DNA from: Anaerolineae bacterium
Lineage (GTDB): Bacteria; Chloroflexota; Anaerolineae; Promineifilales; Promineifilaceae
NCBI GenBank assembly: GCA_023384415.1
Contig: JAHDWJ010000001.1
Span: 62,001 to 126,000, forward strand
Direction of reading: 5' to 3'
Length of the DNA: 64,000 bases
The translations under genes were made by a program, and so were the position numbers. The notes below the pieces were generated by a model. That model saw only the letters and a program-made list of their open reading frames with translations. It was not told the origin of the DNA and did not search any database. Positions 42,743-51,861 of this stretch are shown piece by piece. Position 1 is the first letter of the stretch. The number at the start of each line of letters is the position of its first letter.

Positions 42743-43663
42743 ATGTTAGCGATTGATACCGTAGGCTTACGCAAGGAGTTTGGGGAGAAGGTGGCAGTAG
42801 CTGACCTGACGCTGAAGGTGCAGCAAGGAGAGATTTTCGGCTTCCTGGGGCCAAATGGGGCTGGGAAGACGACCTCAGTGAAGATGCTCCTGGGACTCAC
42901 CCGCCCCACCAGCGGCCGCGCCACCCTGCTCGATCACCCTTTAGGCGACCGCCTCAGCCGGGCCAAAATGGGGTTTTTGCCAGAGCATTTCCGTTTCCAG
43001 GAATGGCTCCGAGCAGATGAGTTCCTGGACCTGCATGGCCGGTTGTATGGGATGAGCCAGCAAGCCCGTGCGGCCGCGATTCCCGATTTACTTGAACTGG
43101 TTGGGCTGGGTAAACGGGCGGCCACCAAACTGGGGGCCTTCTCCAAAGGAATGTTACAGCGGATTGGGTTGGCCCAGGCGTTGCTCAACAGCCCCAGGCT
43201 CGTTTTCCTAGATGAACCTACCTCTGGCCTGGACCCGGTAGGGCGGCGGCTGGTGCGCGATATTATTCACGGCCTGCGTGAGGAAGGTACCACCGTTTTC
43301 CTCAACTCCCATCTCCTGGGTGAAGTGGAACTGACCTGTGATCGAGTTGCGTTTATCCGGGAAGGGGTAGTGGTGGAGACGCTGGATTTGCATGACACCC
43401 ACACGGAACAGGTGCATGTCACCCTACGGGTGGGCCAGCCAACCCCAGAACTGCTGGTGGCCCTGGAGCAGTTTGGGCGCGAGGTGGCGATGGATGATGG
43501 TCGCGGCCGCGTCTCCCTCACCTTGCCCGATGAAAGCCATCTCCCGGGCCTGGCCCATTGGCTCACCCACAACGGTCACACCCTCTACGAACTCACCCCC
43601 CGTACCCTCTCTCTGGAAGACCGGTTCATGCAAATTATCGGCGACCATTCCGGGGACACGTGA
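42743..43663 (+). CDS. ABC transporter ATPase (ABC-2 type)
   Basis: A 306-residue ATPase with Walker A FLGPNGAGKTTS near residue 40, signature AFSKGMLQRIGLAQ (FSKGM, common in the bacitracin/NatA-like group), Walker B LVFLDEPTSGLDPVG and H-loop LNSHLLGEVE. A C-terminal domain of about 80 residues follows. The permease follows 75 bp downstream. Together they would export a drug, lipid or peptide. The frame is open from 42677, but ATG 42743 (MLAIDTVGLRKEFG) is the usual start. Confidence 0.9.
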   Translation: MLAIDTVGLRKEFGEKVAVADLTLKVQQGEIFGFLGPNGAGKTTSVKMLLGLTRPTSGRATLLDHPLGDRLSRAKMGFLPEHFRFQEWLRADEFLDLHGRLYGMSQQARAAAIPDLLELVGLGKRAATKLGAFSKGMLQRIGLAQALLNSPRLVFLDEPTSGLDPVGRRLVRDIIHGLREEGTTVFLNSHLLGEVELTCDRVAFIREGVVVETLDLHDTHTEQVHVTLRVGQPTPELLVALEQFGREVAMDDGRGRVSLTLPDESHLPGLAHWLTHNGHTLYELTPRTLSLEDRFMQIIGDHSGDT

Positions 43664-43738
43664 GAGTAAGCAGTGAGCAGTAAGCAGTAACAACGCAACT
43701 GCCCACTATTCACTGCCCACTGCCAACTACTAACCGCC
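43664..43738. repeat. Heptamer repeats between ABC genes
   Basis: AGTAAGC-AGTGAGC-AGTAAGC-AGTAACA is followed by ACTGCCC-ACTATTC-ACTGCCC-ACTGCCA-ACTACTA. All units are 7 bp; the second half is roughly the inverse of the first, so the gap can fold back. Confidence 0.9.
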
Positions 43739-44581
43739 ATGAACATTGTTCTGACCATTGCTCAACTCACCATTCGTGAAAGCCAACGGCGACGTATCCT
43801 TTGGATCGGCCTTTTTATGGGGCTGGCTTTCCTGACTGTCTTTGGCCTCGGTTTTCATTACATCATCCTGGAATTTGAGAGATTCCCCGATGCTCATATC
43901 CCGGTGCGGGAGATTGCCCTGGCTTTACAAATTGCTGGTCTCTACGTCGTTTACTTCCTCACCGTCATGCTTGGCATTCTCATCGCTGTAGCCGCGCTCT
44001 CTGGCGAAATTGATTCCCATATCATCGAGTCTATTGTCACCAAACCGATCCGGCGGGCGGAGATTATTTTAGGTAAATGGCTTGGGTTTGCGGTTATTAT
44101 TGCCTTATACACCTTGCTTCTAGCTGGGGGCACCAGCCTGATCGTCTATCTGCGTTCTGGCTTTGTCACTCCCAACCTGGGATATGGGCTGCTCATCATC
44201 TTCTGGCAGGGGGTAATTGCCATGACCCTGACCATCATTGGCGGGACCCGCCTCTCTACCCTGGCTAATGGGGGATTGGCCTTTATGCTGTATGGCATTG
44301 GCTTCATTGGCGGGTGGGTAGAGCAAATTGGGGCGCTGTTTCGCAATGAAACGGCGGTAGATTTAGGCATTCTTTCCAGCCTGATCATGCCGGTAGATGT
44401 TTTATGGCGGCACATTATCATGTTGTTGACCCCCGCATCTATGCTCGATAGTGGGTTTGATGGCCCCGTCATCTTCGTCGTCGTCTCTCGCCCCAGTGAA
44501 GCCATGCTCCTATACGCCGTCTTTTACGTTTTCGCTCTACTCCTGGGAGCCGTCTGGAGTTTTACTACCAGAGATTTTTAA
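43739..44581 (+). CDS. ABC-2 type permease
   Basis: A 280-residue membrane protein with about six helices (for instance LQIAGLYVVYFLTVMLGILI, ISALSGEID-like loop, LGKWLGFAVIIALYTLLLAG). ESIVTKPIRRAEIILGKWLG is the coupling-loop region typical of ABC-2 permeases. It partners the ATPase upstream. ATG 43739 follows the heptamers. Substrate unknown. Confidence 0.85.
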   Translation: MNIVLTIAQLTIRESQRRRILWIGLFMGLAFLTVFGLGFHYIILEFERFPDAHIPVREIALALQIAGLYVVYFLTVMLGILIAVAALSGEIDSHIIESIVTKPIRRAEIILGKWLGFAVIIALYTLLLAGGTSLIVYLRSGFVTPNLGYGLLIIFWQGVIAMTLTIIGGTRLSTLANGGLAFMLYGIGFIGGWVEQIGALFRNETAVDLGILSSLIMPVDVLWRHIIMLLTPASMLDSGFDGPVIFVVVSRPSEAMLLYAVFYVFALLLGAVWSFTTRDF

Positions 44582-44665
44582 CCCCATTGGGATTAGTATC
44601 TTACCTCGCTCCCTGTTACTCTTTGCTTTATAATTTGGAATGATCTGGCGGAAGTGGAATAGACA

Positions 44666-44908
44666 ATGAACAATAGCCCTGAATTAACTCATGAAATTGT
44701 TGGTGACTAGTCGTATGATTACTTCCCATTAGGGAATTTTGTAGTCAGAGCGCCTGGGGTGTGTGGTGGCCGTCCGACTTTTAAATATACCCGTGTTGAA
44801 GTCAGTTTCATCTTAGGACGTATAACTGCCGGGTACTCTGTTGAGGCTATTGTAGCTATTGTAGCCGCCTATAATAATCCCCATCTCAATTACGACCAAC
44901 CATCTTGA
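44666..44908 (+). pseudogene. DUF433 gene with internal TAG
   Basis: MNNSPELTHEIVGD, then TAG (44708-44710), then SYDYFPLGNFVVRAPGVCGG and RPTFKYTRVEVSFILGRITA to TGA 44908. APGVCGGRPTFKYTR is diagnostic of DUF433 proteins, VapB-like small DNA-binding antitoxins. One codon before the conserved core has become TAG; an internal start after it is possible but none is well placed. Confidence 0.75.
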
Positions 44909-45334
44909 TTTTTGGCACAAAGTACACCCTCATCAGGGATACTAGGGATACTGTATTGTCACCTGTGAGTTAGTCCAAAATCAAGTTGAACGATTGCCGG
45001 AACTGTTACGGACTGTTCTTCGGAGCAGTATCTTTAGAACAAAAACAGCCCGTATGGGCAAAATCATTAAAGGACAAAGAGATAGTCGCGTTAGCTATTA
45101 CGAACAAAATTGGCAGGTGCATTTTTTGTCAAAGTTATGAAGGAAACGGTTTAACGATCTTTGGCTCTTTGGGAATTCAGGGGGTTGACAGATCGTAAAA
45201 CCCCACGAAATCCTAAAGACCCCGATCTTTTTGCTTCTTCATAGGTGATCTGTTTTACAACAAATTTCGCTTATCTGTTATCATTCCAGGGATGATTGAG
45301 TTGTCGTATGATTTTTTGTGGAGGCGATGAATCG
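44909..45334. other. 426-bp gap with an intergenic repeat
   Basis: No gene recognised. DUF433 genes are often followed by a DUF5615 toxin, but no such frame is intact here; a 57-codon open stretch (44966-45140) shows no family. 45196-45254 (ACCCCACGAAATCCTAAAGA to GGTGATCTGT) is the repeat shared with 21.3-21.5 kb. Confidence 0.5.
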
Positions 45335-45673
45335 GTGAGTTATTCTGTGACCCTGGAATTACCGGATAGGCTGTATCACCGTTTGCAAGAGATAGCTGAG
45401 GTATCGCAGCGGCCGCTGCCGGAGCTGCTTTTGCGAACCATTGAAGAAGGGATGCCCCCAGATGTAGACCGGGTGCGGCCGCAATACCGTGACGCTCTCC
45501 TGGCTCTCCATACCTTCACCGACCAACAATTGATGGATATGGTGATGAGTCCCCATGAAGAAGAGAAACAATCAGACTGGGAAACCCTGCGCCGGGCGTA
45601 TGCCTCCCGTCTGCTCCGCTGGCGCGGCCACCCCATCCCTACGCCGTATGAAGTGGCGTTGGATGAGGGATGA
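45335..45673 (+). CDS. Small ribbon-helix-helix-like protein
   Basis: A 112-residue protein starting at GTG 45335, 10 bp after GGAGG. SYSVTLELPDRLYHRLQEIA resembles the beta strand and first helix of CopG/RHH antitoxins; the second half (WETLRRAYASRLLRWRGHPI, PTPYEVALDEG) is unlike that family. No toxin gene is next to it. Function unknown; transcription or an antitoxin role is possible. Confidence 0.65.
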   Translation: MSYSVTLELPDRLYHRLQEIAEVSQRPLPELLLRTIEEGMPPDVDRVRPQYRDALLALHTFTDQQLMDMVMSPHEEEKQSDWETLRRAYASRLLRWRGHPIPTPYEVALDEG

Positions 45674-45751
45674 GGGGGAGAAGGAGAGAGCGGTAGACAA
45701 GGAGACGCAGCGACGCGGTAACCGTCTACTTGCCACTCGCAAACTCGCTTT

Positions 45752-46933
45752 ATGAAAATCGGCCTGATTACTGGTGAGTTCCCACCGATGGAGGGGGGGG
45801 TTGGGGCGTTTACCCAGGAGTTGGGCAAAGCGTTTTTTGCCCTGGGGCATGAGGTACATATTTTGACGGGGCGGCAGGCGCGGCCGCTACCGGCTGACCG
45901 TGATTGGCGCAAGCTGCGTGACCCCATCCCTCTCCCGTATGCCGCCTTGTACCCCATTGTCCGCAAATGGACCTGGCCCAGTACCGCCCAGGCGGCCGAT
46001 TGGGCTATCCGTTATGAATTGGATGTGATCAATATCCAATACCAGGCGGCTGCGTACCAGATGCGGAGTGCGGCCGCCAATTTTCTCCCCTGGCGCCTCA
46101 AAGGCATAAGCAAAACCGTCGTCACCTTCCACGATGTGCGGGTGCCCTATTTGTTCCCCAAAGCCGGCCGTCTGCGCCAATGGGTTGTCCATTTCATGGC
46201 CCGGCAAACCAACGGGGTCATCGTCACCAACCCGGAAGATTACCACGCTCTGCGACCCATCGTCCGTACGCCGCTGCAACAAATCCCCATCGGCAGCAAT
46301 ATCACTGTTCACCCACCGGACGCGGCCGCAACCCAACAGATACGGCAGCAGCTAGGCATTCCCCCGGCCGGCTGTCTCTTAGGCTATTTTGGTTTCCTCA
46401 ATGAAAGCAAAGGGGCCGACACGCTGCTGTACACCTTAGCTAACCTGGATGAAACGACACACCTGGTTTTTATCGGCGGGCAGACAGGCAGCAGCGACCA
46501 AAGCAACAATGCTCTGTTCCTGAGCCAACTGCGGCAGCAAATTGAGCAGTTAGGGGTGTCTCGGCGGGTTCACTGGACCGGTTTCGTGGATGAGGTAGCG
46601 GTATCAGCCTATCTCCATGCGGCCGACCTGATGGTGATGCCATATCGGGATGGGGTTTCGCTGCGGCGGGGGACACTCATGGCGGTATTGGCTCATGAGC
46701 GGCCGCTCATCACCACCCACCCGGCTCACCCTACCCCGGAGCTGACGCATGGGGAAAATGTGTGGCTGGTGCCGCCTGGTGAAGTGCAAGAGTTAAGTGA
46801 GGCAATTCGGCAGCTCGCGGCCGCAGATCACCTTCGTCATACTCTGGGGCAAAACGCCCGTACCCTGGCCGATGCCTTTTCTTGGGACAAAATTGCCACC
46901 CAGACGGTGAAATTTTTTACCTCTATGGGTTAA
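45752..46933 (+). CDS. Family 4 glycosyltransferase
   Basis: A 393-residue GT-B glycosyltransferase. The N-terminal MKIGLITGEFPPMEGGVGAF is typical of GT4; C-terminal YFGFLNESKGADTLLYTLAN (phosphate-binding region) and DLMVMPYRDGVSLRRGTLMA (E/S-rich donor motif) follow. It transfers a sugar from a nucleotide donor, probably in cell-surface glycan synthesis. The next gene is a membrane glycosyltransferase 26 bp downstream, consistent with one unit. Confidence 0.9.
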   Translation: MKIGLITGEFPPMEGGVGAFTQELGKAFFALGHEVHILTGRQARPLPADRDWRKLRDPIPLPYAALYPIVRKWTWPSTAQAADWAIRYELDVINIQYQAAAYQMRSAAANFLPWRLKGISKTVVTFHDVRVPYLFPKAGRLRQWVVHFMARQTNGVIVTNPEDYHALRPIVRTPLQQIPIGSNITVHPPDAAATQQIRQQLGIPPAGCLLGYFGFLNESKGADTLLYTLANLDETTHLVFIGGQTGSSDQSNNALFLSQLRQQIEQLGVSRRVHWTGFVDEVAVSAYLHAADLMVMPYRDGVSLRRGTLMAVLAHERPLITTHPAHPTPELTHGENVWLVPPGEVQELSEAIRQLAAADHLRHTLGQNARTLADAFSWDKIATQTVKFFTSMG

Positions 46934-46959
46934 AGCAGCTTTGGCTAAAATCTCTGGTT

Positions 46960-49308
46960 ATGCTTGAAAAGCAAAAAAAACGGCTGGCCTGGAGCGAAAG
47001 GGGTGTCCTAAGCCTCATCTTAGGGTTATTTGTCCTGTTAGGGTGGGTGTACGCTGTGACGACGCCGGTGTTTGAGGCGTCGGATGAACTGTGGCATTAC
47101 CCTCTGGTGAAGTTCCTGGCTGATGGCAATGCCCTGCCGGTGCAGGCGTTTGACCCGGCTGAGGCCGGCCCCTGGAAGCAGCAAGCCAGCCAACCACCCC
47201 TTTATTATTGGCTCGCGGCCGCGGCGACGTTTTGGATCAACACCGATGATCTTCCCCAGGTGCGCTGGCTCAACCCCCATGTAAACAACGGTATTATCAC
47301 CCAGGATGGCAACATCAATCTGGTCGTCCATGATCCGAACGCCACCCCCTGGCAAGGGACGCTCCTGGCGGTGCGGCTGATCCGGCTGCTTTCGGTGCTG
47401 TTGGGAGGATGTACTGTTTATCTCACCTACCTTATTGCCAGCGAACTGGCTCCAGATAGACCAGAGATTGCCCTGGGCGCGGCCGCGTTCAACGCTTTTA
47501 CTCCCATGTTCCTCTTCATCAGTGGGGCCGTCAACAACGACAACCTCGTCGTCCCCCTGGCATCCCTGGCTTTGCTGCTGATGATCCAGTTAGCACGGGG
47601 GGAATTGAGGGGAACTCAGTCCTCACTCTTCAGTCCTCAATACTTAGCCCTTTTACGCCTCGGCGGCATCATTGGCCTGGCCGCCCTGACCAAAGTAACC
47701 GCCTTGGGGCTGCTGCCATTAGCCTGGGGCACCATCTTTATCTGGCAGTGGGGACGCTCTGACCGGCAGGTGACGCCGAGAGCATTGGCCCGGCTGTTGG
47801 TAAATAGTATTGGTTATTGGGTATTGGTTATTGGGCCATTTCTGCTTGTTGCTGGCTGGTGGTATTGGCGGAATTGGCAGTTGTATGGGGATTGGTTAGG
47901 CTGGAATGCGTTTATCGCCGTGTTGGGGCAGCGAGAATCACCCGCCTCTTTAGCCCAATTGTGGGGAGAACGGCATGGGTTTTTGCAATCATTTTGGGGG
48001 TTGTTTGGCGGGGTCAATGTACCCATGTTTAGCTGGATTTACACCATTCTGAATACGCTGCTGCTGTTGGCTGTCCCTGGGTTTGTCCTTTATTTTTGGT
48101 ATGAACTTAAACGATGGCGAGGTTGGCGGCCGCGTTCCCTTGTCCAAACCCTCACCTTCTTACTCTCCCTCGTCACCCACTTCTTCCCCCTCGTCATCTG
48201 CTTGCTCTGGATTACGGCCATCGTTTATGGCCTGGTCCAATGGACAACCATCACCTGGTCATCACAAGGGCGGCTGGTTTTTACGGCCATCTCCCCCCTG
48301 ATGACCCTGTTGGCGGCGGGGTTGGTGGGCTGGCTGCCCCAGAAAACGGCCCGCTGGGTGATGGGGGGAATGGGGCTGTTTATGCTAGGCATCGCGGCCG
48401 CGTCCCCCTTCACCTTCATCCGTCCCGCTTACCAGCCGCCGACCCACACCCGTACCCTGGCCCAAAGCAGCAGCGTCACCTTCGCTAACCAGATACGGCT
48501 TACCGGTTATGAACTCTCTGCTACCACCCTACGCCCAGGGGATGAGATAGACATCTGGCTGACCTGGGAGGTGCTGGCCCCAATGGAACAAGATTGGAGC
48601 GTTTTTATCCACCTGAGCGACCCGATTTTAGAGCTGCCTATCACCCAACGGGATAAATATTTCGGCCAGGGGTTGTTGGCTACCCGGCTGCTCCAACCGG
48701 GGCAGCAGCTTTTGGAGCATTATCATCTGGTTATTCCTGAAACAGCCATCGCCCCAGCCCAGTTGCAGCTTTTGGTGGGGCTGTACCAGTTTGGCCGCAA
48801 CATCCGGCTGCCCAGTTCGTTGGGGCAGGATGCCCTGTTGTTGGCTGTTTTACCGCTGGAGACCATTCCAGGGGAGCTGCCGAATCCGGTATCGGTCAAC
48901 TTCGGCAATGAGGTGGAACTGGTTGGATTTACGGTGGAACCGCGCCGTGCCCGGCCTGGAGAAACGGTGCAATTGCAGCTCCATTGGCGGCCGCTGCGGC
49001 CGCTTAATCGTGATTACACCTTTTTCGCCCAGGTGGTGGGGGATTGGGGGGGGGCCAATGAACGGTATGCGGCCGCAGACATCCTCCCATCTGTTCCCAC
49101 CTCAGCCTGGCCATTGGGGCAAATGCAGACCCTCACCTTACCCCTCACCCTACGCCCAGACACCCCTGCCGACGCCTATCCCATCATTATTGGCTTGTAT
49201 ACCCAGGGGTCGGATGGCAGTTTTAACAATGTACAGCGGGTAGATAGTCGCGGCCGCATTCTCAACGAACCGTTTCTCAACCTGACCCTCATCCGGGTTG
49301 ATCCATAA
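46960..49308 (+). CDS. GT39/DUF2142-like membrane glycosyltransferase
   Basis: A 782-residue protein with 9-11 membrane helices (about 15-500) and an outer C-terminal part with two beta domains. The first outer loop has VFEASDELWHYPLVKFL, with the acidic motif of lipid-linked sugar transferases of the GT-C type, and ASQPPLYYWLAAAATFW. It probably moves a sugar from a polyprenyl carrier outside the membrane. Two heptamer repeat arrays lie within the gene. The frame is open from 46882, but ATG 46960 (MLEKQKKRLAWSERG) avoids overlap with the GT4 gene. Confidence 0.8.
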   Translation: MLEKQKKRLAWSERGVLSLILGLFVLLGWVYAVTTPVFEASDELWHYPLVKFLADGNALPVQAFDPAEAGPWKQQASQPPLYYWLAAAATFWINTDDLPQVRWLNPHVNNGIITQDGNINLVVHDPNATPWQGTLLAVRLIRLLSVLLGGCTVYLTYLIASELAPDRPEIALGAAAFNAFTPMFLFISGAVNNDNLVVPLASLALLLMIQLARGELRGTQSSLFSPQYLALLRLGGIIGLAALTKVTALGLLPLAWGTIFIWQWGRSDRQVTPRALARLLVNSIGYWVLVIGPFLLVAGWWYWRNWQLYGDWLGWNAFIAVLGQRESPASLAQLWGERHGFLQSFWGLFGGVNVPMFSWIYTILNTLLLLAVPGFVLYFWYELKRWRGWRPRSLVQTLTFLLSLVTHFFPLVICLLWITAIVYGLVQWTTITWSSQGRLVFTAISPLMTLLAAGLVGWLPQKTARWVMGGMGLFMLGIAAASPFTFIRPAYQPPTHTRTLAQSSSVTFANQIRLTGYELSATTLRPGDEIDIWLTWEVLAPMEQDWSVFIHLSDPILELPITQRDKYFGQGLLATRLLQPGQQLLEHYHLVIPETAIAPAQLQLLVGLYQFGRNIRLPSSLGQDALLLAVLPLETIPGELPNPVSVNFGNEVELVGFTVEPRRARPGETVQLQLHWRPLRPLNRDYTFFAQVVGDWGGANERYAAADILPSVPTSAWPLGQMQTLTLPLTLRPDTPADAYPIIIGLYTQGSDGSFNNVQRVDSRGRILNEPFLNLTLIRVDP
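47613..47836. repeat. Two heptamer arrays inside the membrane glycosyltransferase gene
   Basis: 47613-47650 reads CTCAGTC-CTCACTC-TTCAGTC-CTCAATA-CTTAGCC, encoding the loop TQSSLFSPQYLALL near residue 220. 47808-47836 reads ATTGGTT-ATTGGGT-ATTGGTT-ATTGGGC, encoding GYWVLVIGPF near residue 285 in a helix. Confidence 0.8.
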
Positions 49309-49403
49309 GTTTCAATGCTCCTCAGCCCTCAGCCCTATTTCTCCCCTCACCCTGTTCTTTGCCAGACCGTTTAATTACAGGTAGAATCTTCTTTACCCGT
49401 GCT

Positions 49404-49432
49404 TTGCCATGCTACCAGGCATGTGTTATAAA
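49404..49432 (+). promoter_or_regulatory. Promoter of the nuo operon
   Basis: TTGCCA (49404-49409), 17 bp, TATAAA (49427-49432), 64 bp before the nuoA start. Confidence 0.7.
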
Positions 49433-49495
49433 TGAACCGCTCTTGCGATATATTTCACAATCACCCGTTTTTCCCTGGTGAGGAGGCTCTACAGC

Positions 49496-49852
49496 GTGTT
49501 AACTGAGTGGCAATTCGTTGGCATTTTCTTTCTGCTGTCACCTATATTCCCGGCGGCCCCGATCATTGCCCAGCATTTGCTCGGCCCGCGTAAACCTAAC
49601 CGGATCAAACAAGAAACCTACGAATGTGGGATTGAAACGGTGGGGGATAGCTGGATACAGTTTAAGGTGCAGTATTACATTTACGCTCTGGCCTTTGTGG
49701 TCTTTGACGTAGAAGCGATTTTCCTGTTTCCCATCGCGGCCGCCTACGGGCAATTAACCCTGTTCGGCATTGGTGCGGCCGCGCTCTTTATCTTTCTCCT
49801 GGCTGATGGTCTCGTTTACGCCTGGGACCGCGGCATCCTGGAATGGGTCTAA
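49496..49852 (+). CDS. nuoA: NADH-quinone oxidoreductase subunit A
   Basis: A 118-residue protein with three membrane helices. IKQETYECGIETVGDSWIQF holds the conserved Cys of the quinone-site loop, and YYIYALAFVVFDVEAIFLFP the family signature. It links the membrane arm to the peripheral arm. GTG 49496 follows GAGGAGG by 9 bp; the longer frame from 49478 contains that ribosome-binding site and is wrong. It is the first gene of nuoA-H-J-K-L-M-M2-N. nuoB, C and D, which usually follow, are absent. Confidence 0.95.
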   Translation: MLTEWQFVGIFFLLSPIFPAAPIIAQHLLGPRKPNRIKQETYECGIETVGDSWIQFKVQYYIYALAFVVFDVEAIFLFPIAAAYGQLTLFGIGAAALFIFLLADGLVYAWDRGILEWV

Positions 49853-49941
49853 TTGAGGACTGAGTGGTAAGGGGTGAGGACTAAGTAACATTCTACACAC
49901 TCCTCGCCCCTCAGTCCTTACCACTGTAGGAGTAACCGTAT

Positions 49942-51249
49942 ATGGATCCCATCAAGTTACTCGAAAGCACCCTCAGCCTCGCCCCGTTTGAATATTTGCG
50001 CGAGGTGTGGGTGGCCGCCGGGATGAATCCGGCCCTGGCCAAAGTGATCACCGACGTTATCGGGGTTGTCATCTTAGCCAGCTTTTGTCTGTTGATCGTT
50101 TTATTCCTCATCTGGTTAGAGCGCAAAGTGCTGGCCCGGATGCAAGACCGCATCGGCCCTAACCGGGTGGGGGGCAAATTTGGCCTGCTGCAAACCCTGG
50201 CCGATGCCCTCAAACTCGTCTCCAAAGAAGCCATCACCCCCGCCGGGGCCGATAAAATAGCGTTCAACCTGGCCCCGATTCTTATGGTAATGACTGCCCT
50301 GCTCATGTGGGCGGTGATCCCGTTTGCGCCCGGTGTGATTGGTTCAGACCTCAACATCGGGCTTTTTTATATCCTGGCCGTCAGCTCCGCTTCGGTGGTC
50401 TGTCTGCTCCTGGCCGGATGGGGGTCTAACAATAAATACGCCTTGTTGGGGGCATTTCGTGCTGTAGCCCAGATGGTCAGCTATGAAGTACCTATGGTCC
50501 TCTCCTTGTTAGTGCCCTTGATTTTGGCCCGCTCTATGCAAATGGGAGAAATCATTGCCGCTCAGACCATCCCGTTCCTCATTTTAGCCCCCATTTCGGC
50601 CCTCATCTTTTTCATTTCCGCCCTGGCCGAAACGGGTCGTACCCCGTTTGACTTGCTGGAAGCAGAATCAGAAATTATTGCGGGTTTTCATATTGAATAT
50701 GGGGGTATGAAGTGGAGCATGTTCATGCTGGCCGAATTTGTCGGCACATTGTTCATGTCTGCCCTATTTACCACCGTTTATCTGGGGGGGTGGCGGTTCT
50801 TTGGCGTGGAGAATGTTGTCTTGGGCAATATTCAGATAGGCAATTTGCTGGCCATGCTGGTCTTCTTCCTCAAAACCTTCGCTGTCTTTATGGTGTTCAT
50901 CTGGATTCGGGGTACGCTGCCCCGCGTCCGCATTGACCAACTGCTAGATTTTAACTGGAAATTCCTTGTGCCATTGACCATTGTTCTGACCATGATGGTG
51001 GTGATTTTGGACAAGGTGTTAGAACTCAATGGGATTGCCGGTTGGAACCGGGCCATTGTCCACCTGATTAGCAATGTGGTGCTGGCTTTTATTACCCTGG
51101 AACTGCTGCGTCGTCGCGGCCGCCAGATTCGTGAAGAAATGGAAGGGTCGCGCCAGGCTGGCCCGGATGATCACCACGATGCTGACGGTCACGGCCACGA
51201 AGCCGATCACGGCCACGGCCATGAGTTGGCCCACGCTGCTGGGGATTAG
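49942..51249 (+). CDS. nuoH: NADH-quinone oxidoreductase subunit H with His-rich tail
   Basis: A 435-residue protein, about 100 longer than E. coli NuoH. WLERKVLARMQDRIGPNRVG, AETGRTPFDLLEAESEIIAG and the quinone-channel Glu residues are present. It forms the quinone cavity with NuoB and NuoD. The last 30 residues are an added soluble tail with alternating His and Asp (DDHHDADGHGHEADHGHGHE), suggesting metal binding. Eight or nine membrane helices. Heptamers fill the space to nuoA. Confidence 0.95.
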   Translation: MDPIKLLESTLSLAPFEYLREVWVAAGMNPALAKVITDVIGVVILASFCLLIVLFLIWLERKVLARMQDRIGPNRVGGKFGLLQTLADALKLVSKEAITPAGADKIAFNLAPILMVMTALLMWAVIPFAPGVIGSDLNIGLFYILAVSSASVVCLLLAGWGSNNKYALLGAFRAVAQMVSYEVPMVLSLLVPLILARSMQMGEIIAAQTIPFLILAPISALIFFISALAETGRTPFDLLEAESEIIAGFHIEYGGMKWSMFMLAEFVGTLFMSALFTTVYLGGWRFFGVENVVLGNIQIGNLLAMLVFFLKTFAVFMVFIWIRGTLPRVRIDQLLDFNWKFLVPLTIVLTMMVVILDKVLELNGIAGWNRAIVHLISNVVLAFITLELLRRRGRQIREEMEGSRQAGPDDHHDADGHGHEADHGHGHELAHAAGD

Positions 51250-51321
51250 TTATCAGTTACCAGTGAACAGCGGGTAGTTTTCTCATCACGCATCACGATT
51301 CACGCTTCAAGCCATACGCTT

Positions 51322-51861
51322 ATGACCGCACAACAAATTATCTTCATTGTTATTTCGGCGGCGACGATTGTTTCAGCCCTGATCGTGGTTACAAATCGGA
51401 ATTTGTTCCACGCCGCGTTGGCCCTGATGGCTTCGTTTCTTGGGGTAGCCGGGTTGTATGTTTTGCTGGATGCTGGCTTTTTCGCGGCCGCGCAGCTTCT
51501 CATCTACATCGGGGCTATCTCCATTCTGGTTATCTTTGCCATCATGCTTACCCGGCGGCTCATGTCTGCCAGTGAACCTAGCTTCAACTCCCAATGGGTG
51601 ATGGGGCTGGTGGCTTCGGTTCTGGTTTTTGGCTTATTCCTTTATGTCATTATCCAGGCCTGGGGCGGGGCGGTGGCTCAAACCTTTCCTGTTTTACAAG
51701 CACCAATGGAAGCCCCTGGCATTGCTGACAGTATCCGGGCGTTAGGAGCGGCTTTGGTTGACCCCAATGGCTATGTGTTACCGTTTGAGGTCGCTTCGGT
51801 GCTGCTCTTGGGGGCCCTGATCGGAGCCATTGTTGTTGCCCAGCCGGAGAAGAAATCATGA
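51322..51861 (+). CDS. nuoJ: NADH-quinone oxidoreductase subunit J
   Basis: A 179-residue membrane protein with five helices. FHAALALMASFLGVAGLYVL and LLIYIGAISILVIFAIMLTR carry the pi-bulge helix region of NuoJ. It couples quinone chemistry to the pumping subunits. It overlaps nuoK by ATGA (51858-51861). A GCGGCCGC encodes Ala-Ala-Ala at residue 55. Confidence 0.95.
   Translation: MTAQQIIFIVISAATIVSALIVVTNRNLFHAALALMASFLGVAGLYVLLDAGFFAAAQLLIYIGAISILVIFAIMLTRRLMSASEPSFNSQWVMGLVASVLVFGLFLYVIIQAWGGAVAQTFPVLQAPMEAPGIADSIRALGAALVDPNGYVLPFEVASVLLLGALIGAIVVAQPEKKS

Noticed and set aside
1240..44908. Genome-wide stop-codon recoding to explain in-frame stops
   Set aside because: The broken genes use all three stops (TAG, TAA, TAG, and TGA in the AhpD-like gene), while housekeeping genes end normally with each. 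Only the TGA at the redox motif has a specific explanation.
44986..45198. 70-codon frame after the DUF433 relic
   Set aside because: It shows no family features, overlaps another equally open frame and runs into a repeat; not supported as a gene.
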